In this document: piece by piece, positions 1 through 8,581 of the stretch
How the letters are laid out: each line of letters starts with the position of its first letter
Position numbering within the stretch: position 1 is the stretch's first letter
NCBI GenBank assembly: GCA_030646695.1
Contig: JAUSLF010000042.1
Coordinates: 1-40,606, forward strand
Source of the DNA: Nitrosomonadaceae bacterium
Lineage (GTDB): Bacteria > Pseudomonadota > Gammaproteobacteria > Burkholderiales > Nitrosomonadaceae
Length of the DNA stretch: 40,606 nt
Direction of reading: 5' to 3'
Program-made: the position numbers and the translations under genes
The notes under the pieces: model-generated
What the model was told of the DNA's origin: nothing
Databases searched by the model: none
What the model saw: the letters and a program-made list of their open reading frames with translations, nothing else

Positions 1-546
1 GATGCGAATGAGGCGGCCGATTTCGTCAAGGCCACGGGCGTGGATGCGCTGGCAATTGCCATTGGGACATCCCACGGCGCATATAAATTCACTCGTCCGC
101 CCACCGGCGCTGTGTTGCGTATCGACCGCATCAAGGAAATCAACGCGCGTATCCCGAATACGCATCTGGTGATGCATGGTTCATCCTCGGTGCCGCAGGA
201 TCTGCTGGCCATCATTAACCAATATGGTGGTGCCATGGGTGAAACCTATGGTGTACCAGTGGAAGAAATTATTGAAGGCATCAAGCATGGCGTGCGCAAG
301 ATCAATATCGATACCGACATCCGCCTCGCCATGACTGGTGCAGTCCGCCGTCACCTGGCAAAGAACAAGAGCGAATTCGATCCGCGCAAATTTCTCAAGG
401 ATGCAACTGCCGCCGCCAGGGACATCTGCAAAGCGCGTTTTGAGGCATTCGGCTGCGCCGGTCAGGCTGGCAAGATCAAGCCGATCATGCTGGATAACAT
501 GGCGAACAGATACGCCAAGGGCGAATTGAAAGCCGTTATCAAGTAA
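1..546 (+). CDS. fba: Class II fructose-bisphosphate aldolase, C-terminal part (5' end outside window)
   Basis: Catalyses reversible cleavage of fructose-1,6-bisphosphate (and, in Calvin-cycle forms, sedoheptulose-1,7-bisphosphate) in the cytoplasm. The reading frame is open from base 1, so only about the last 181 of roughly 350 residues are present. Seen: GTSHGAYKF, whose His is a zinc ligand in class II aldolases; VMHGSSS with the second zinc-ligand His; and NIDTDIRLA, the substrate-phosphate/Asp segment. The HGSSS form and the C-terminal [10 protein letters not shown] region are typical of the Calvin-cycle subtype of proteobacteria, which fits an autotroph; that assignment is inferred from family resemblance. 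It is followed by a strong hairpin terminator and then by convergent genes. Confidence 0.95.
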   Translation, partial: DANEAADFVKATGVDALAIAIGTSHGAYKFTRPPTGAVLRIDRIKEINARIPNTHLVMHGSSSVPQDLLAIINQYGGAMGETYGVPVEEIIEGIKHGVRKINIDTDIRLAMTGAVRRHLAKNKSEFDPRKFLKDATAAARDICKARFEAFGCAGQAGKIKPIMLDNMANRYAKGELKAVIK

Positions 547-565
547 GCCTGCAGCAGGCCAGAAT

Positions 566-604
566 AAACAAAGAGGCGCCCCATAGCGGGTCGCCTCTTT
601 GTTT
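566..604. terminator. Bidirectional intrinsic terminator between fba and the CYTH-CHAD gene
   Basis: A perfect 13-bp stem (566-578 with 592-604) encloses a 13-nt loop. The stem starts with AAACAAAG and ends with CTTTGTTT, so a short T-rich stretch follows the hairpin on both strands. It lies 20 nt after the fba stop and is the only strong hairpin before the convergent gene ending at 675, so it probably ends transcripts from both sides. Confidence 0.85.
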
Positions 605-674
605 GTCACAAACGCGGATAGCGGTGAATAGGCCGCTCAGCGTTACAAAAACCCGATCACCAGCGCAGCTACTA

Positions 675-2219
675 CTACCAGAACGGCTTGGTTTTATTAA
701 ACCGTGTCCAGACCCGCTCCAATTCGAGCTTTTTCAACGCAGCCAGGCTTGCGCTCCAGCCCAAGACTATGCCGGCCGCTTCCTGCTGACTGCCTCCAGC
801 GCTGGCCACCTCACCCAATAGTCGTTTGGCATTGGCGGTATCGTTCATTGCGCCCAAGATATCTTGCAGCACGGACAGGGTCCGGAGGTACCGTCTCGTT
901 TCCCTGTCCGAATAAAATCCGGCGAAAAATTCAGCGGTGTAGCGTTGTTTTTTAACGACGATGCGCAAAGCATGCAATTCTGCCACGCTGGAATTCATCA
1001 GTTCCTTGCCATATTTCCTCAATTGCCGGTGACGATGCGCCAGCAGGGCAGTGGCGAATTTCTTCACCGGCGCTCCGGCTTCGATTCCAGCTGGTTTAAC
1101 TGACGCCGCCGGGCCAGACTGGCCGAACCAGGCTTCTGCGCTTAACCAAACGCCCAACTGCAACATTGATTGCGCATAATGGGTAGACTCGACGGCGTGG
1201 CATGCGGCTTCATTGTGCTGGTGGCGCAATTGCTCACACTTATCCTGTAGCGCCACTATCCCCGGATGATCGGGAAAGCTGGCGCAAACTGGGGCTAATG
1301 TTTCCGTCACAAACACATCCCAGTCACGGGCTGGGCTAAATTGGCTGGTAAGCCATTTCAATTCTTGTGCCACCGGAGCAAATGCAGCCTTGGAAAATAT
1401 CCTGGAAAAAATACTCAGGGCTGACCGCTGCCGCCGCAAGGCGATGCGCATCTGGTGCAGGTATTCGATGTCATGGCCTGCCAGCATACCGGTTTCGTTG
1501 CTATGCAAATGATTGAGGCAATTCCAGGTGATGGCTGTGAATGCTGCGCTCACACTCATTTCAGCATCAAGTTCGATTGGCGCAGCTTTAAGCGGCGGCG
1601 ACTTGCCGTTGGCGTAAAGCAGGTAGCCGCGCTCCGCTTTGCTCGCATTTTCCAGCCTGAGGGGAACGCTGTGCAGCAACTCCAGCGCGAGTTGAAATAG
1701 TTGTCCGGGGCTGCCGGATTTCAATTCCAGTTCAATTTCGCAAAGTGGCGCGCTGGCATCACCGGCAATGATTTGCCCCCGGTCGAGACAAAACTCTGCT
1801 TCGCCGCCGCCGGCAAAGCGCAGCATGCGGATGCTACGGGTGAACTCGGTGGTAAACACCGGCTGCAGCTGCTCGCGCAGACTGGCGGCGCTAAACAACT
1901 TGATGAGGGCGGGATCGGTGATTTTGGTGAAATCGGGTTGTGCTTTCAGTACTGGAGCTTCCCATTCGTCGCGCTGATGCAACCCTGCCGTAACGCTGCC
2001 GCCACCCTTAATGGTCTGCACCCAGCGCCTGCCGCTGCGGCGCAACCGTAGCGCGATGCCATGCCGCTTGAGGTCGAAATTGGGAGTGTCGTAATAGATG
2101 CTGTAGAGTTGCTGCCTGACCGGTCTGGAAATACTCAATGATTTCAGCAATGGATTACGCTGCAGCCGTGCGACGCAATCAGAGGGTAGACGCAACTTGA
2201 GTTCGGTTTCAGTGGGCAT
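675..2219 (-). CDS. CYTH-CHAD domain protein (triphosphatase / polyphosphate-associated)
   Basis: 514 residues. The N-terminus carries the CYTH signature ExExK (E4, E6, K8), the metal and triphosphate site of triphosphate tunnel enzymes, in a domain of about 200 residues. Residues from about 225 onward form a helical CHAD domain with conserved His and basic residues (HQMRIALRRQRSAL; HALRIVVKKQRY). CYTH enzymes such as YgiF hydrolyse inorganic triphosphate, and CHAD domains bind polyphosphate. The gene lies 47 bp downstream of ppk on the same strand, so a shared role in polyphosphate turnover or granule binding is likely; the exact substrate is not shown. The ATG is preceded on the minus strand by TAAGGAACCTCTGAA, the end of a dispersed repeat that also supplies the only AAGGA near the start, at a long spacing of 12 nt. 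Confidence 0.9.
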   Translation of the reverse strand: MPTETELKLRLPSDCVARLQRNPLLKSLSISRPVRQQLYSIYYDTPNFDLKRHGIALRLRRSGRRWVQTIKGGGSVTAGLHQRDEWEAPVLKAQPDFTKITDPALIKLFSAASLREQLQPVFTTEFTRSIRMLRFAGGGEAEFCLDRGQIIAGDASAPLCEIELELKSGSPGQLFQLALELLHSVPLRLENASKAERGYLLYANGKSPPLKAAPIELDAEMSVSAAFTAITWNCLNHLHSNETGMLAGHDIEYLHQMRIALRRQRSALSIFSRIFSKAAFAPVAQELKWLTSQFSPARDWDVFVTETLAPVCASFPDHPGIVALQDKCEQLRHQHNEAACHAVESTHYAQSMLQLGVWLSAEAWFGQSGPAASVKPAGIEAGAPVKKFATALLAHRHRQLRKYGKELMNSSVAELHALRIVVKKQRYTAEFFAGFYSDRETRRYLRTLSVLQDILGAMNDTANAKRLLGEVASAGGSQQEAAGIVLGWSASLAALKKLELERVWTRFNKTKPFW

Positions 2220-2222
2220 GGC

Positions 2223-2238
2223 TTCAGAGGTTCCTTAG
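2223..2238 (-). repeat. Solo end of dispersed inverted-repeat family B
   Basis: On the minus strand this reads CTAAGGAACCTCTGAA, the same terminus as the element at 8582-8853 and the pstS junction at 18921. No partner end is seen nearby. It sits directly before the CYTH-CHAD start codon. Confidence 0.5.
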
Positions 2239-2266
2239 TATTATCCGCGTTACCCCATGCTCAACC

Positions 2267-4348
2267 TCAGTCCTGCTTTGCCGCTGCCAGCTCCGTGAGC
2301 AGCGCCTCCTGGGCGCAGAGTTTCTTGCTGCTGCGGGCTGCTCTGAGGTGGTAATGACCGTCAGCATCCATTTCCCATGATTGGCTGTTATCCTTGAGAT
2401 AGGGATTCAGGCCTTCGGTGAGTACGCGTTTTTTCAGCCGCGCATCCAGAACCGGAAAGCATATTTCGATACGCCGGAAAAAATTCCGATCCATCCAGTC
2501 GGCACTGGAAAGATAGATATCGTGAGCACCATCATTACGGAAATAGAAAATGCGGCTGTGCTCGAGGAAGCGTCCGATTACCGACCGCACCCGGATATTT
2601 TCCGACAGTCCCGCGATGCCGGGACGCAAGGCGCACACGCCACGCACAATGAGATCGATTTTCACCCCGGCAGCAGAAGCGGCGTAGAGCGCCCGGATAA
2701 TTTGCGGCTCCAACAACGCATTCATTTTGGCGATGATACGTGCCGGTTTTTCAGCCTTGGCAATCTGCATCTCGTTGTTGATGGCTTTAAGCGCCTGACT
2801 GTGGAAGCTGAACGGCGATTGCCATAGATATTTTAATTTCCCGGCCTTGCCAAGACCGGTCAGCTGGATAAATACTTCATTCACATCGGCACAGATCTCT
2901 TCGTTGCAGGTGAACAGGCCAAAATCAGTATAGAGCCGGGCAGTGCTGGGATGGTAGTTGCCGGTGCCCAAGTGCACATAGCGGCGTAATTTATCTCCTT
3001 CGCGCCGCACTATCATCGCCATCTTGGTATGGGTTTTGTGACCTACTATGCCATACACCACATGCGCGCCGACTTCTTCCAGACGGCTGGCCCAGTTGAT
3101 ATTGGCTTCTTCGTCAAAACGTGCCAGCAGTTCCACCACTACCGTCACCTCCTTGCCTCTGCTTGCCGCAGCGATGAGTGCTTCCATTACCACCGAATCA
3201 GTGCCGGTACGATAAACCGTCTGCTTGATGGCTACCACGCCGGGATCCGCCGCCGCCTGCTGGATGAAGTGAATCACCGGCTGGAACGATTGATACGGGT
3301 GGTGCAACAGGATATCGTTCTTGCGTATCATCTGAAAAATATCCGTGGCCTTCTTTTTCTGCAGCGTTGCCGGCAGGCCGGGAATAAAGGGTGGATATTT
3401 CAGTTCGGCACGTTCAATACGATCCGGAACCTGCATCAACCGCACCAAATTCACCGGCCCCTCCACCTGGTAGAAATCTTCACGCACCAGGCCAAACTGC
3501 TCCAGTAAAAAATCTGCCATGCGCGGCGAGCAATTGTCCGCCACTTCCAGCCGCACGGCATTGCCAAAATGCCGCTGCGGCAGTTCACCTTGCAGTGCAA
3601 TGCGCAGGTTCTTGACTTCCTCCTCATCGACGAATAAATCGCTGTTACGGGTGGCGCGGAATTGGTAGCAACCCAGTACATTCATGCCGGAGAACAGTTC
3701 ACCGACATGGGCATGCAGGATCGACGACAAAAATACAAAGTTGTACTCGCTGGTACTGATTTCCCTGGGCAGCAGAATCACGCGTGGCAGCACCCGTGGC
3801 GCCTGCACAATAGCTGCACCGGAACTGCGCCCGAAAGCATCCTTGCCTTCCAGTTCCACCGCAAAATTCAAACTCTTATTGAGCACGCGCGGGAAAGGGT
3901 GTGACGGGTCAAGGCCGATGGGAGTCAGTACCGGCATCAATTCGCGGAAGAAAAAAGCCTTGATCCATTCGCGCTGGATATCGTTCCAGGCAGCGCGACG
4001 CAGGAAGTTGATGCCCTCGCTTGCCAGCCCTGGCAGAATATCCTCGTTCAGCAACTGGTACTGACGCGCCACCAGCAGGTGAGTCTGCTCAGAGACCAGC
4101 TTGAACACCTGGCGCGGCGCCATCCCATCGGGGCCGAAGCCGGGTGCGCCTAGCTTGATCTGCTCCTTCAGTCCGGCAACACGAATCTCGAAAAACTCAT
4201 CGAGATTACTGCTGACTATGCACAAGAATCGCAGCCGTTCCAGCAGCGGATTGTCCTTATTCTCAGCTTGGGCAAGCACCCGCCAGTTGAACTCGATCTG
4301 GCCGAGTTCGCGGTTGAGGAATTGACTGGATGTGGGAAGTTTGATCAC
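2267..4348 (-). CDS. ppk: Polyphosphate kinase 1
   Basis: 693 residues, the usual length of PPK1. It makes polyphosphate chains from the gamma-phosphate of ATP, reversibly. The N-terminal domain starts FLNRELGQIEFNWRVLAQA as in the family. The autophosphorylated histidine lies in YVHLGTGNYHPSTARLYTD, and the second conserved His in GRFLEHSRIFYF. Metal and ATP-site segments (IKQTVYRTG, VVVELLARFDEEANI) are intact. The start is a GTG at 4348 with no clear ribosome-binding site; the homology begins almost at that point. It leads a two-gene minus-strand unit with the CYTH-CHAD gene. No Pho box was seen upstream, unlike the phosphate porin gene elsewhere in the window. Confidence 0.97.
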   Translation of the reverse strand: MIKLPTSSQFLNRELGQIEFNWRVLAQAENKDNPLLERLRFLCIVSSNLDEFFEIRVAGLKEQIKLGAPGFGPDGMAPRQVFKLVSEQTHLLVARQYQLLNEDILPGLASEGINFLRRAAWNDIQREWIKAFFFRELMPVLTPIGLDPSHPFPRVLNKSLNFAVELEGKDAFGRSSGAAIVQAPRVLPRVILLPREISTSEYNFVFLSSILHAHVGELFSGMNVLGCYQFRATRNSDLFVDEEEVKNLRIALQGELPQRHFGNAVRLEVADNCSPRMADFLLEQFGLVREDFYQVEGPVNLVRLMQVPDRIERAELKYPPFIPGLPATLQKKKATDIFQMIRKNDILLHHPYQSFQPVIHFIQQAAADPGVVAIKQTVYRTGTDSVVMEALIAAASRGKEVTVVVELLARFDEEANINWASRLEEVGAHVVYGIVGHKTHTKMAMIVRREGDKLRRYVHLGTGNYHPSTARLYTDFGLFTCNEEICADVNEVFIQLTGLGKAGKLKYLWQSPFSFHSQALKAINNEMQIAKAEKPARIIAKMNALLEPQIIRALYAASAAGVKIDLIVRGVCALRPGIAGLSENIRVRSVIGRFLEHSRIFYFRNDGAHDIYLSSADWMDRNFFRRIEICFPVLDARLKKRVLTEGLNPYLKDNSQSWEMDADGHYHLRAARSSKKLCAQEALLTELAAAKQD

Positions 4349-4392
4349 GTGAGGCAGGCTAGGTTACACACCTTGAGTTACTGACAAGGATT

Positions 4393-4434
4393 GCGCTTCC
4401 CGCAGATTGCGGCGGAAGGCGCCTCATTTTTTTG
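4393..4434 (+). terminator. Hairpin with plus-strand T-run between ppk and yggX
   Basis: GCGC/TTCCCGC and GCGG/GGAAGGCGC arms (4393-4403 with 4409-4422, one or two bulges, 5-nt loop) are followed on the plus strand by ATTTTTTT. In that orientation it looks like an intrinsic terminator, but the neighbouring genes are on the minus strand, where no T-run follows. It may block antisense transcription or simply close the yggX transcript weakly. Confidence 0.35.
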
Positions 4435-4442
4435 GCTCTGTA

Positions 4443-4715
4443 TTACTGCGTCGGCGGCACATAGCCCACAGGCTTCTCCGCTCCGCTGCCAAAAAAATGC
4501 GCCTCCAACTGCTCGGCCAGGTATTTGCGTGCTTTGATATCAGACAGATTCAGGCGGTATTCATTGACCAGCATGGTCTGGTGTTTGAGCCACCCGGCCC
4601 AGGCCTCTTTCGACACATTTTCAAAAATTCGCTTGCCGAGTTCACCCGGATAGGGCGGAAAATCCAGCCCTTCCGCTTCGCGTCCGAGCTTGATGCAGTT
4701 AACGACTCTTGCCAT
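4443..4715 (-). CDS. yggX: Fe(2+)-trafficking / oxidative damage protection protein YggX
   Basis: 90 residues, matching the YggX family closely: [20 protein letters not shown] with the conserved Cys7, and [20 protein letters not shown] in the middle. YggX protects iron-sulfur clusters against oxidants and is linked to iron trafficking in the cytoplasm. It has a good ribosome-binding site (TTGGAGAA) and begins 54 bp after the argA stop, so argA-yggX is probably one transcript; this pair is common in betaproteobacteria. Confidence 0.93.
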   Translation of the reverse strand: MARVVNCIKLGREAEGLDFPPYPGELGKRIFENVSKEAWAGWLKHQTMLVNEYRLNLSDIKARKYLAEQLEAHFFGSGAEKPVGYVPPTQ

Positions 4716-4769
4716 TTAATTTTCTCCAAACAGAATAATAGGGGCACGACCGGCCTCTGCTTGCTACGA

Positions 4770-6107
4770 TCATAATTTCTTTACAAACACCTTGGAGCGG
4801 CGCCGATAGTTGTATAGCCCCTGCTTGGCTTTGGGCAGCTTCTCCACCCCGGTTTCCTCGAAACCGCGCTCGACAAACCAGTGCGCGGCGCCGGTAGTAA
4901 GTACAAACAATTTTTTGCTGCCCTGAGTCTTGGCTTTGGCTTCAATATGTTTGAGCAAGGTATCGCCGTAGCCCGCATTGCGATAATCGGGATGCACCGC
5001 AAGACAGGCAAGCTCGCTCGCCTTTTCGTCGGGAAAAGGATAGAGCGCGGCACAAGCGACGATCATGCGATCATGCTCCAGCACGACAAAACGGCTGATT
5101 TCCATTTCCAGCAGCTCGCGGTTGCGCCGTACCAGTACACCCTTGGCTTCCAGCGGTTCGATCAGTTGCAGAATGCCGCCCACATCCTCGACCCCCGCAT
5201 TCCGTAGAGCTTGCAACGGCCCTTGCGAGATCATGCTGCCGATACCATCGTGAGTAAACAATTCCTGTAGCACTGCGCCATCCACATGGCGGCTGATGAG
5301 ATGAACGCGCGCCACGCCACCCTCGCAGGCTTGCAGCGCGCAGGGCAGGTACAACCGGACATCGTCGAAAAGTTTGGCAGGTCTATCTGTCAGCCTTGCA
5401 AGTAGTGCTTTGCTTTCGGCCACAGTTAGTTCACGCGGAAATTTACCGGGCTTACCTGGTGACTTCTCTTCGATACCGGCAGTATCCATCAGAAAAATGA
5501 GTTTCTCCGCATTGAGTGCAATCGCCGCTGCAGCCGCAACGTTTTCCAGCGTCAGGTTGAAAATTTCACCAGTAGGGGAATAGCCCAGCGGTGACAGCAG
5601 TGCCACCTCGCCCTGCTCCAGCCGTGAGCGGATGGCGGCGGCATCCACCTTGCGCACCTCGCCGGTATGCATCAAGTCAACGCCTTCCACCACGCCGACC
5701 GGGCGGGCCGTGACGAAGTTGCCGCTGGCCACGCGGATAGCGGCGTTGGCCATGGGTGAATTGGGCAATCCCATCGACAGCAATGCTTCGATTTCAACGC
5801 GCACTCGCCCTACCGATTCCTTCACGCATTGCAGTGTGGCAGCATCGGTAACGCGCATTCCTTTGACATAGGCAGTTTGTAGCTTGTGTTCCTGCAGCCG
5901 CACTTCAATTTGTGGACGCGCGCCATGCACCAGCACCAGCCGCACACCCAGGCTCGCCAGCAGGTTAAGGTCGTGAACCAGCTCAACGAATTTACCGTCA
6001 GCCACCACCTCGCCACCAAAAGCAACGACAAAAGTCTTACCGCGGAATGCGTTGACGTAGGGCGCTACCGAGCGGAACCAGGCGACAAAGTCAGTATTGA
6101 GCTTCAT
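4770..6107 (-). CDS. argA: Amino-acid N-acetyltransferase (N-acetylglutamate synthase)
   Basis: First step of arginine biosynthesis: acetyl-CoA plus glutamate to N-acetylglutamate. From the ATG at 6107 it has 445 residues, the normal ArgA length. The N-terminal amino-acid-kinase-like domain (about 15-285; FVVAFGGEVV, LVLVHGARPQIE) forms the arginine-sensing part. The C-terminal GNAT domain (about 295-445) has the acetyl-CoA loop in LACLAVHPDYRNAGYGDTLL. The frame is open 55 codons further up to 6272, but that extension is not family-like and runs into the end of rsmE. Followed by yggX. Confidence 0.93.
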   Translation of the reverse strand: MKLNTDFVAWFRSVAPYVNAFRGKTFVVAFGGEVVADGKFVELVHDLNLLASLGVRLVLVHGARPQIEVRLQEHKLQTAYVKGMRVTDAATLQCVKESVGRVRVEIEALLSMGLPNSPMANAAIRVASGNFVTARPVGVVEGVDLMHTGEVRKVDAAAIRSRLEQGEVALLSPLGYSPTGEIFNLTLENVAAAAAIALNAEKLIFLMDTAGIEEKSPGKPGKFPRELTVAESKALLARLTDRPAKLFDDVRLYLPCALQACEGGVARVHLISRHVDGAVLQELFTHDGIGSMISQGPLQALRNAGVEDVGGILQLIEPLEAKGVLVRRNRELLEMEISRFVVLEHDRMIVACAALYPFPDEKASELACLAVHPDYRNAGYGDTLLKHIEAKAKTQGSKKLFVLTTGAAHWFVERGFEETGVEKLPKAKQGLYNYRRRSKVFVKKL

Positions 6108-6190
6108 GTTCCAAGTTGATGCATTGAAAATACCAATTAAATATTCAGACAACATCCGTAGTTTACAAGTCAAAGCCCAAAACTCAAAAC

Positions 6191-6252
6191 TAAGGGGTCT
6201 CGGAACAAGTCTCGCGCGAGCACGGCGGCGGCTTTGTTCAGCGGCTCCCTGA
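6191..6252. repeat. Short relic copy of inverted-repeat family B
   Basis: The left arm (6191-6209, TAAGGGGTCTCGGAACAAG) matches 15 of 19 bases of the family B end; the right arm (GTTCAGCGGCTCCCTGA) is its rough inverse. The interior resembles the first bases inside the 8582 element (GCACGGCGGCGGCTTTG against GTGCGACGGTGGCTTTG). Only about 60 bp long, it lies between argA and rsmE. Confidence 0.55.
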
Positions 6253-6256
6253 GCGA

Positions 6257-7024
6257 TCAGTAATCGCCCCACAGCGCCTGCAGCGCCGCAACTGCGGCCA
6301 GCGCGGCGGTTTCAGTGCGGAGTATGCGCCCACCCAGGCGTAGCGGCACAAATCCAGTCGCCCGCGCGGCGGCCTCCTCCTCCGGCGCAAAACCGCCTTC
6401 CGGCCCGACCAGCAAAGTCAGGGCGGTAATCTTGGCGGCCTCGGGGAAATCGTGCAAGCCCTTTTCTGCCGTGGGTGCAAGCATAAAACATAAATTGTCG
6501 GGGGCTCCATGGCATGCGTTCTTCCGCTCAGTCATTTGCCCGCCCAGCCAGTTCGATAATGACAGCAACGGCAGCACTTGCGGCAAATGGTTTCTGCCGC
6601 ACTGCTCGCAAGCAGAGGTCGCAATTTGCTGCCAGTGCCGCACACGTTTATCCGCTCGTTCACCTGAAAGCCTCACTACACTGCGTCTGGTGGCGATGGG
6701 CTGGATGCGGCTTACGCCCAGCTCCACCGCTTTTTGCATAATCCAGTCCATTTTCTCGCTGGCGCATACGGCCTGTACCAGCGTGATGTTGAGCGGCGAT
6801 TCGCGCTCGATATCGAACCGCTTTTCAACCGCAACTATGGCGCCGCTCTTGTCGATACGTGCAATAATTGCCGAAAACTCGCCGCCATTACCGTTAAATA
6901 GCGTGATCTGATCCCCTTGCTCCAGCCGCAACACGCGCGCAGCATGGTGCGCAGCATTTGCAGGTAATTCGATGATCCGGCCTGTGGTGATTTCACCGGG
7001 GCAATAGAAACGAGGAAGCGTCAT
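6257..7024 (-). CDS. rsmE: 16S rRNA (uracil-1498-N3)-methyltransferase
   Basis: SPOUT-class methyltransferase modifying U1498 of 16S rRNA with S-adenosylmethionine. 255 residues from the ATG at 7024 (MTLPRFYCPG), which matches the family N-terminus; an ATG eight codons upstream at 7048 is also in frame, and neither has a clear ribosome-binding site. The C-terminal trefoil-knot motif is intact: LLVGPEGGF, then LGGRILRTETAALAA. The PUA-like N-terminal domain covers about residues 1-75. Divergently transcribed from the thioredoxin-like gene at 7093. Confidence 0.93.
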   Translation of the reverse strand: MTLPRFYCPGEITTGRIIELPANAAHHAARVLRLEQGDQITLFNGNGGEFSAIIARIDKSGAIVAVEKRFDIERESPLNITLVQAVCASEKMDWIMQKAVELGVSRIQPIATRRSVVRLSGERADKRVRHWQQIATSACEQCGRNHLPQVLPLLSLSNWLGGQMTERKNACHGAPDNLCFMLAPTAEKGLHDFPEAAKITALTLLVGPEGGFAPEEEAAARATGFVPLRLGGRILRTETAALAAVAALQALWGDY

Positions 7025-7092
7025 AGTTTCAGGAGCAAATGCGCCCATGATAATATAAAAGCCGGTTTTATCAGAAATTTAGGAGAGAGAAG

Positions 7093-7650
7093 ATGGCAAG
7101 CCTGGAAACACCCGTTTGTGATTTCGGCTGGAAAGCAGTGGATTTCGATTTGCCGGGAGTGGATGGGAAGCGTTACAACCTGGCAACGGCGAAAGGTGAA
7201 AATGGATTGCTGCTGATGTTTATCTGCAATCATTGCCCGTATGTAAAAGCGATACGGGAGCGCATCGTCCGTGATGTGAAGGAGTTGCGCCAGCACGACA
7301 TCGGCGCCATCGCCGTCATGTCTAACGACCCCGTCGATTATCCCGAAGATTCTTTCGATAATATGGCGCGGGTGGCAAAAGAATTTGATTTCCCATTCCC
7401 CTACGTATGGGATGAAACCCAACAGGTGGCCAAGGCGTATGGCGCGGTATGCACACCGGATTTCTTCGGTTTTAACAGCAATCTCGAATTACAGTACCGT
7501 GGGCGGCTTGATGCTTCACGCAAGGAGGCCGCGCCTGTCGATGTGCGCCGCGACCTGTTCGAAGCCATGCTGCAGGTCGCAACAACCGGCCGCGGACCGG
7601 ATCAGCAGATCCCCAGCATCGGCTGTTCGATCAAATGGCGGGCGGAATAA
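7093..7650 (+). CDS. Thioredoxin-fold (AhpC/TSA-TlpA-like) redoxin
   Basis: 185 residues, no signal peptide, so probably cytoplasmic. The redox motif is CNHCPYV (Cys-x2-Cys) around residues 48-54, after the beta strand LLLMFICN; a conserved TPDFFGF follows, with the cis-Pro position of the thioredoxin fold. The fold and motif are those of the uncharacterised 'thioredoxin family protein' group related to AhpC/TSA peroxiredoxins. The role (disulfide reductase or peroxidase) cannot be fixed from sequence. Strong ribosome-binding site AGGAGAGAG before the ATG. A repeat element follows at once. Confidence 0.85.
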   Translation: MASLETPVCDFGWKAVDFDLPGVDGKRYNLATAKGENGLLLMFICNHCPYVKAIRERIVRDVKELRQHDIGAIAVMSNDPVDYPEDSFDNMARVAKEFDFPFPYVWDETQQVAKAYGAVCTPDFFGFNSNLELQYRGRLDASRKEAAPVDVRRDLFEAMLQVATTGRGPDQQIPSIGCSIKWRAE

Positions 7651-7651
7651 A

Positions 7652-7793
7652 GGGTGCCTCTAATAATTCAAAGTTCTAAACAAGACAAGGCGGGAACAAA
7701 AAATGTAGACGCAGCATATGGGCCGATATGTAAGGAAGCATTTTTTGTGAGCAACAAAGTATTGTGACGAAATCTGGATTTTTAGAGGTGCCC
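7652..7793. mobile_element. MITE-like element, family A, copy 1
   Basis: 142 bp, ending in GGGTGCCTCTAA at the left and its near-inverse TTAGAGGTGCCC at the right. The centre folds into a hairpin: ACAAAAAATG pairs with CATTTTTTGT around an inner CATAT/ATATG stem. A second copy at 27218-27357 is nearly identical inside. No ORF. The right end lies 5 nt before the next start codon and its AGAGGTG (7784-7790) is the only Shine-Dalgarno-like sequence for that gene. Confidence 0.8.
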
Positions 7794-7798
7794 TGAAC

Positions 7799-8581
7799 AT
7801 GCTTGATGCAGTTATCGCCGCAGTCAAAACAGTGGCGCAACAGGAAATCATGCCGCGTTATCTGCGCGTAGCACGGCAGCGCAAGGCTGACGGCAGCCTG
7901 TTTACCGAAGCCGATCTCGCCACCCAGGAAGCGCTCACGCGCGAGTTGCGGAAAATCTATCCGGGTGCAGTGGTGGGTGAGGAAATGCCGGAACAGCAGC
8001 AGACCGAGCAATGGCTGGCGGGTGATGCCGGGCTATGGTGTATGGATCCAATAGACGGCACCTCCAATTTCGTCAATGGCCTGCCTTATTTTGCCGTTTC
8101 GGTGGCACTGATGCGCCACGGCAGAAGCGTACTCGGCGTAGTCTACAATCCGGTAGCGGATGAAATGTTCTATGCCGAAAAAGGCAGAGGAGCCTATCTC
8201 AATGGCGAGAAGCTGCCGATCAAGGAACACGTTCCCGCGCTGCGCAGCGCGATGGCGAGCGTGGATCTGAAACGGCTTGATTACAAGCTGGCGGCAGCGA
8301 TCTCCACCGCACCGCCTTGTTCCTCCCAGCGCAATTACGGCGCCAGTGCACTGGAATGGTGCTACACCGCCGCTGGCCGTTTTGACCTTTATCTGCATGG
8401 CGGACAAAAACTGTGGGATTACGCCGCTGGCTGCCTGATTCTGGAAGAGGCGGGGGGGCGCATGTGCGGTTTCGATCAGGATGATTTCTGGGCGGAACCG
8501 CTATGGCAGCGCCCGGTCATTGCGGCACTCGATCCCGGCTTGTTTTTGCAGTGGCGGGATTGGGTGCGCATGCACCGGTAG
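7799..8581 (+). CDS. Inositol-monophosphatase-family phosphatase (SuhB-like)
   Basis: 260 residues with all metal-site motifs of the Li+-sensitive phosphatase family: VVGEEMPEQ (catalytic Glu), WCMDPIDGTSNFVNGLPYF (the DPIDGT signature) and WDYAAGCLILEEAGG. Members hydrolyse inositol phosphates, fructose-1,6-bisphosphate, 3'-phosphoadenosine phosphates or histidinol phosphate, and sequence alone does not decide between them. The canonical SuhB of the genome may lie elsewhere. The ATG at 7799 has its likely ribosome-binding site inside the family A element. The stop codon abuts the family B element at 8582. Confidence 0.88.
   Translation: MLDAVIAAVKTVAQQEIMPRYLRVARQRKADGSLFTEADLATQEALTRELRKIYPGAVVGEEMPEQQQTEQWLAGDAGLWCMDPIDGTSNFVNGLPYFAVSVALMRHGRSVLGVVYNPVADEMFYAEKGRGAYLNGEKLPIKEHVPALRSAMASVDLKRLDYKLAAAISTAPPCSSQRNYGASALEWCYTAAGRFDLYLHGGQKLWDYAAGCLILEEAGGRMCGFDQDDFWAEPLWQRPVIAALDPGLFLQWRDWVRMHR

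Noticed and set aside
636-680. Hydrophobic minus-strand stretch reading VLVVVAALVIGFL after the CYTH-CHAD stop
   Set aside because: Two stop codons lie just upstream in this frame and there is no start codon, so it cannot be a separate small membrane protein.
6108-6272. Longer N-terminus of ArgA
   Set aside because: The extra 55 residues are Arg-rich, not family-like, and overlap repeat relic DNA and the rsmE end.
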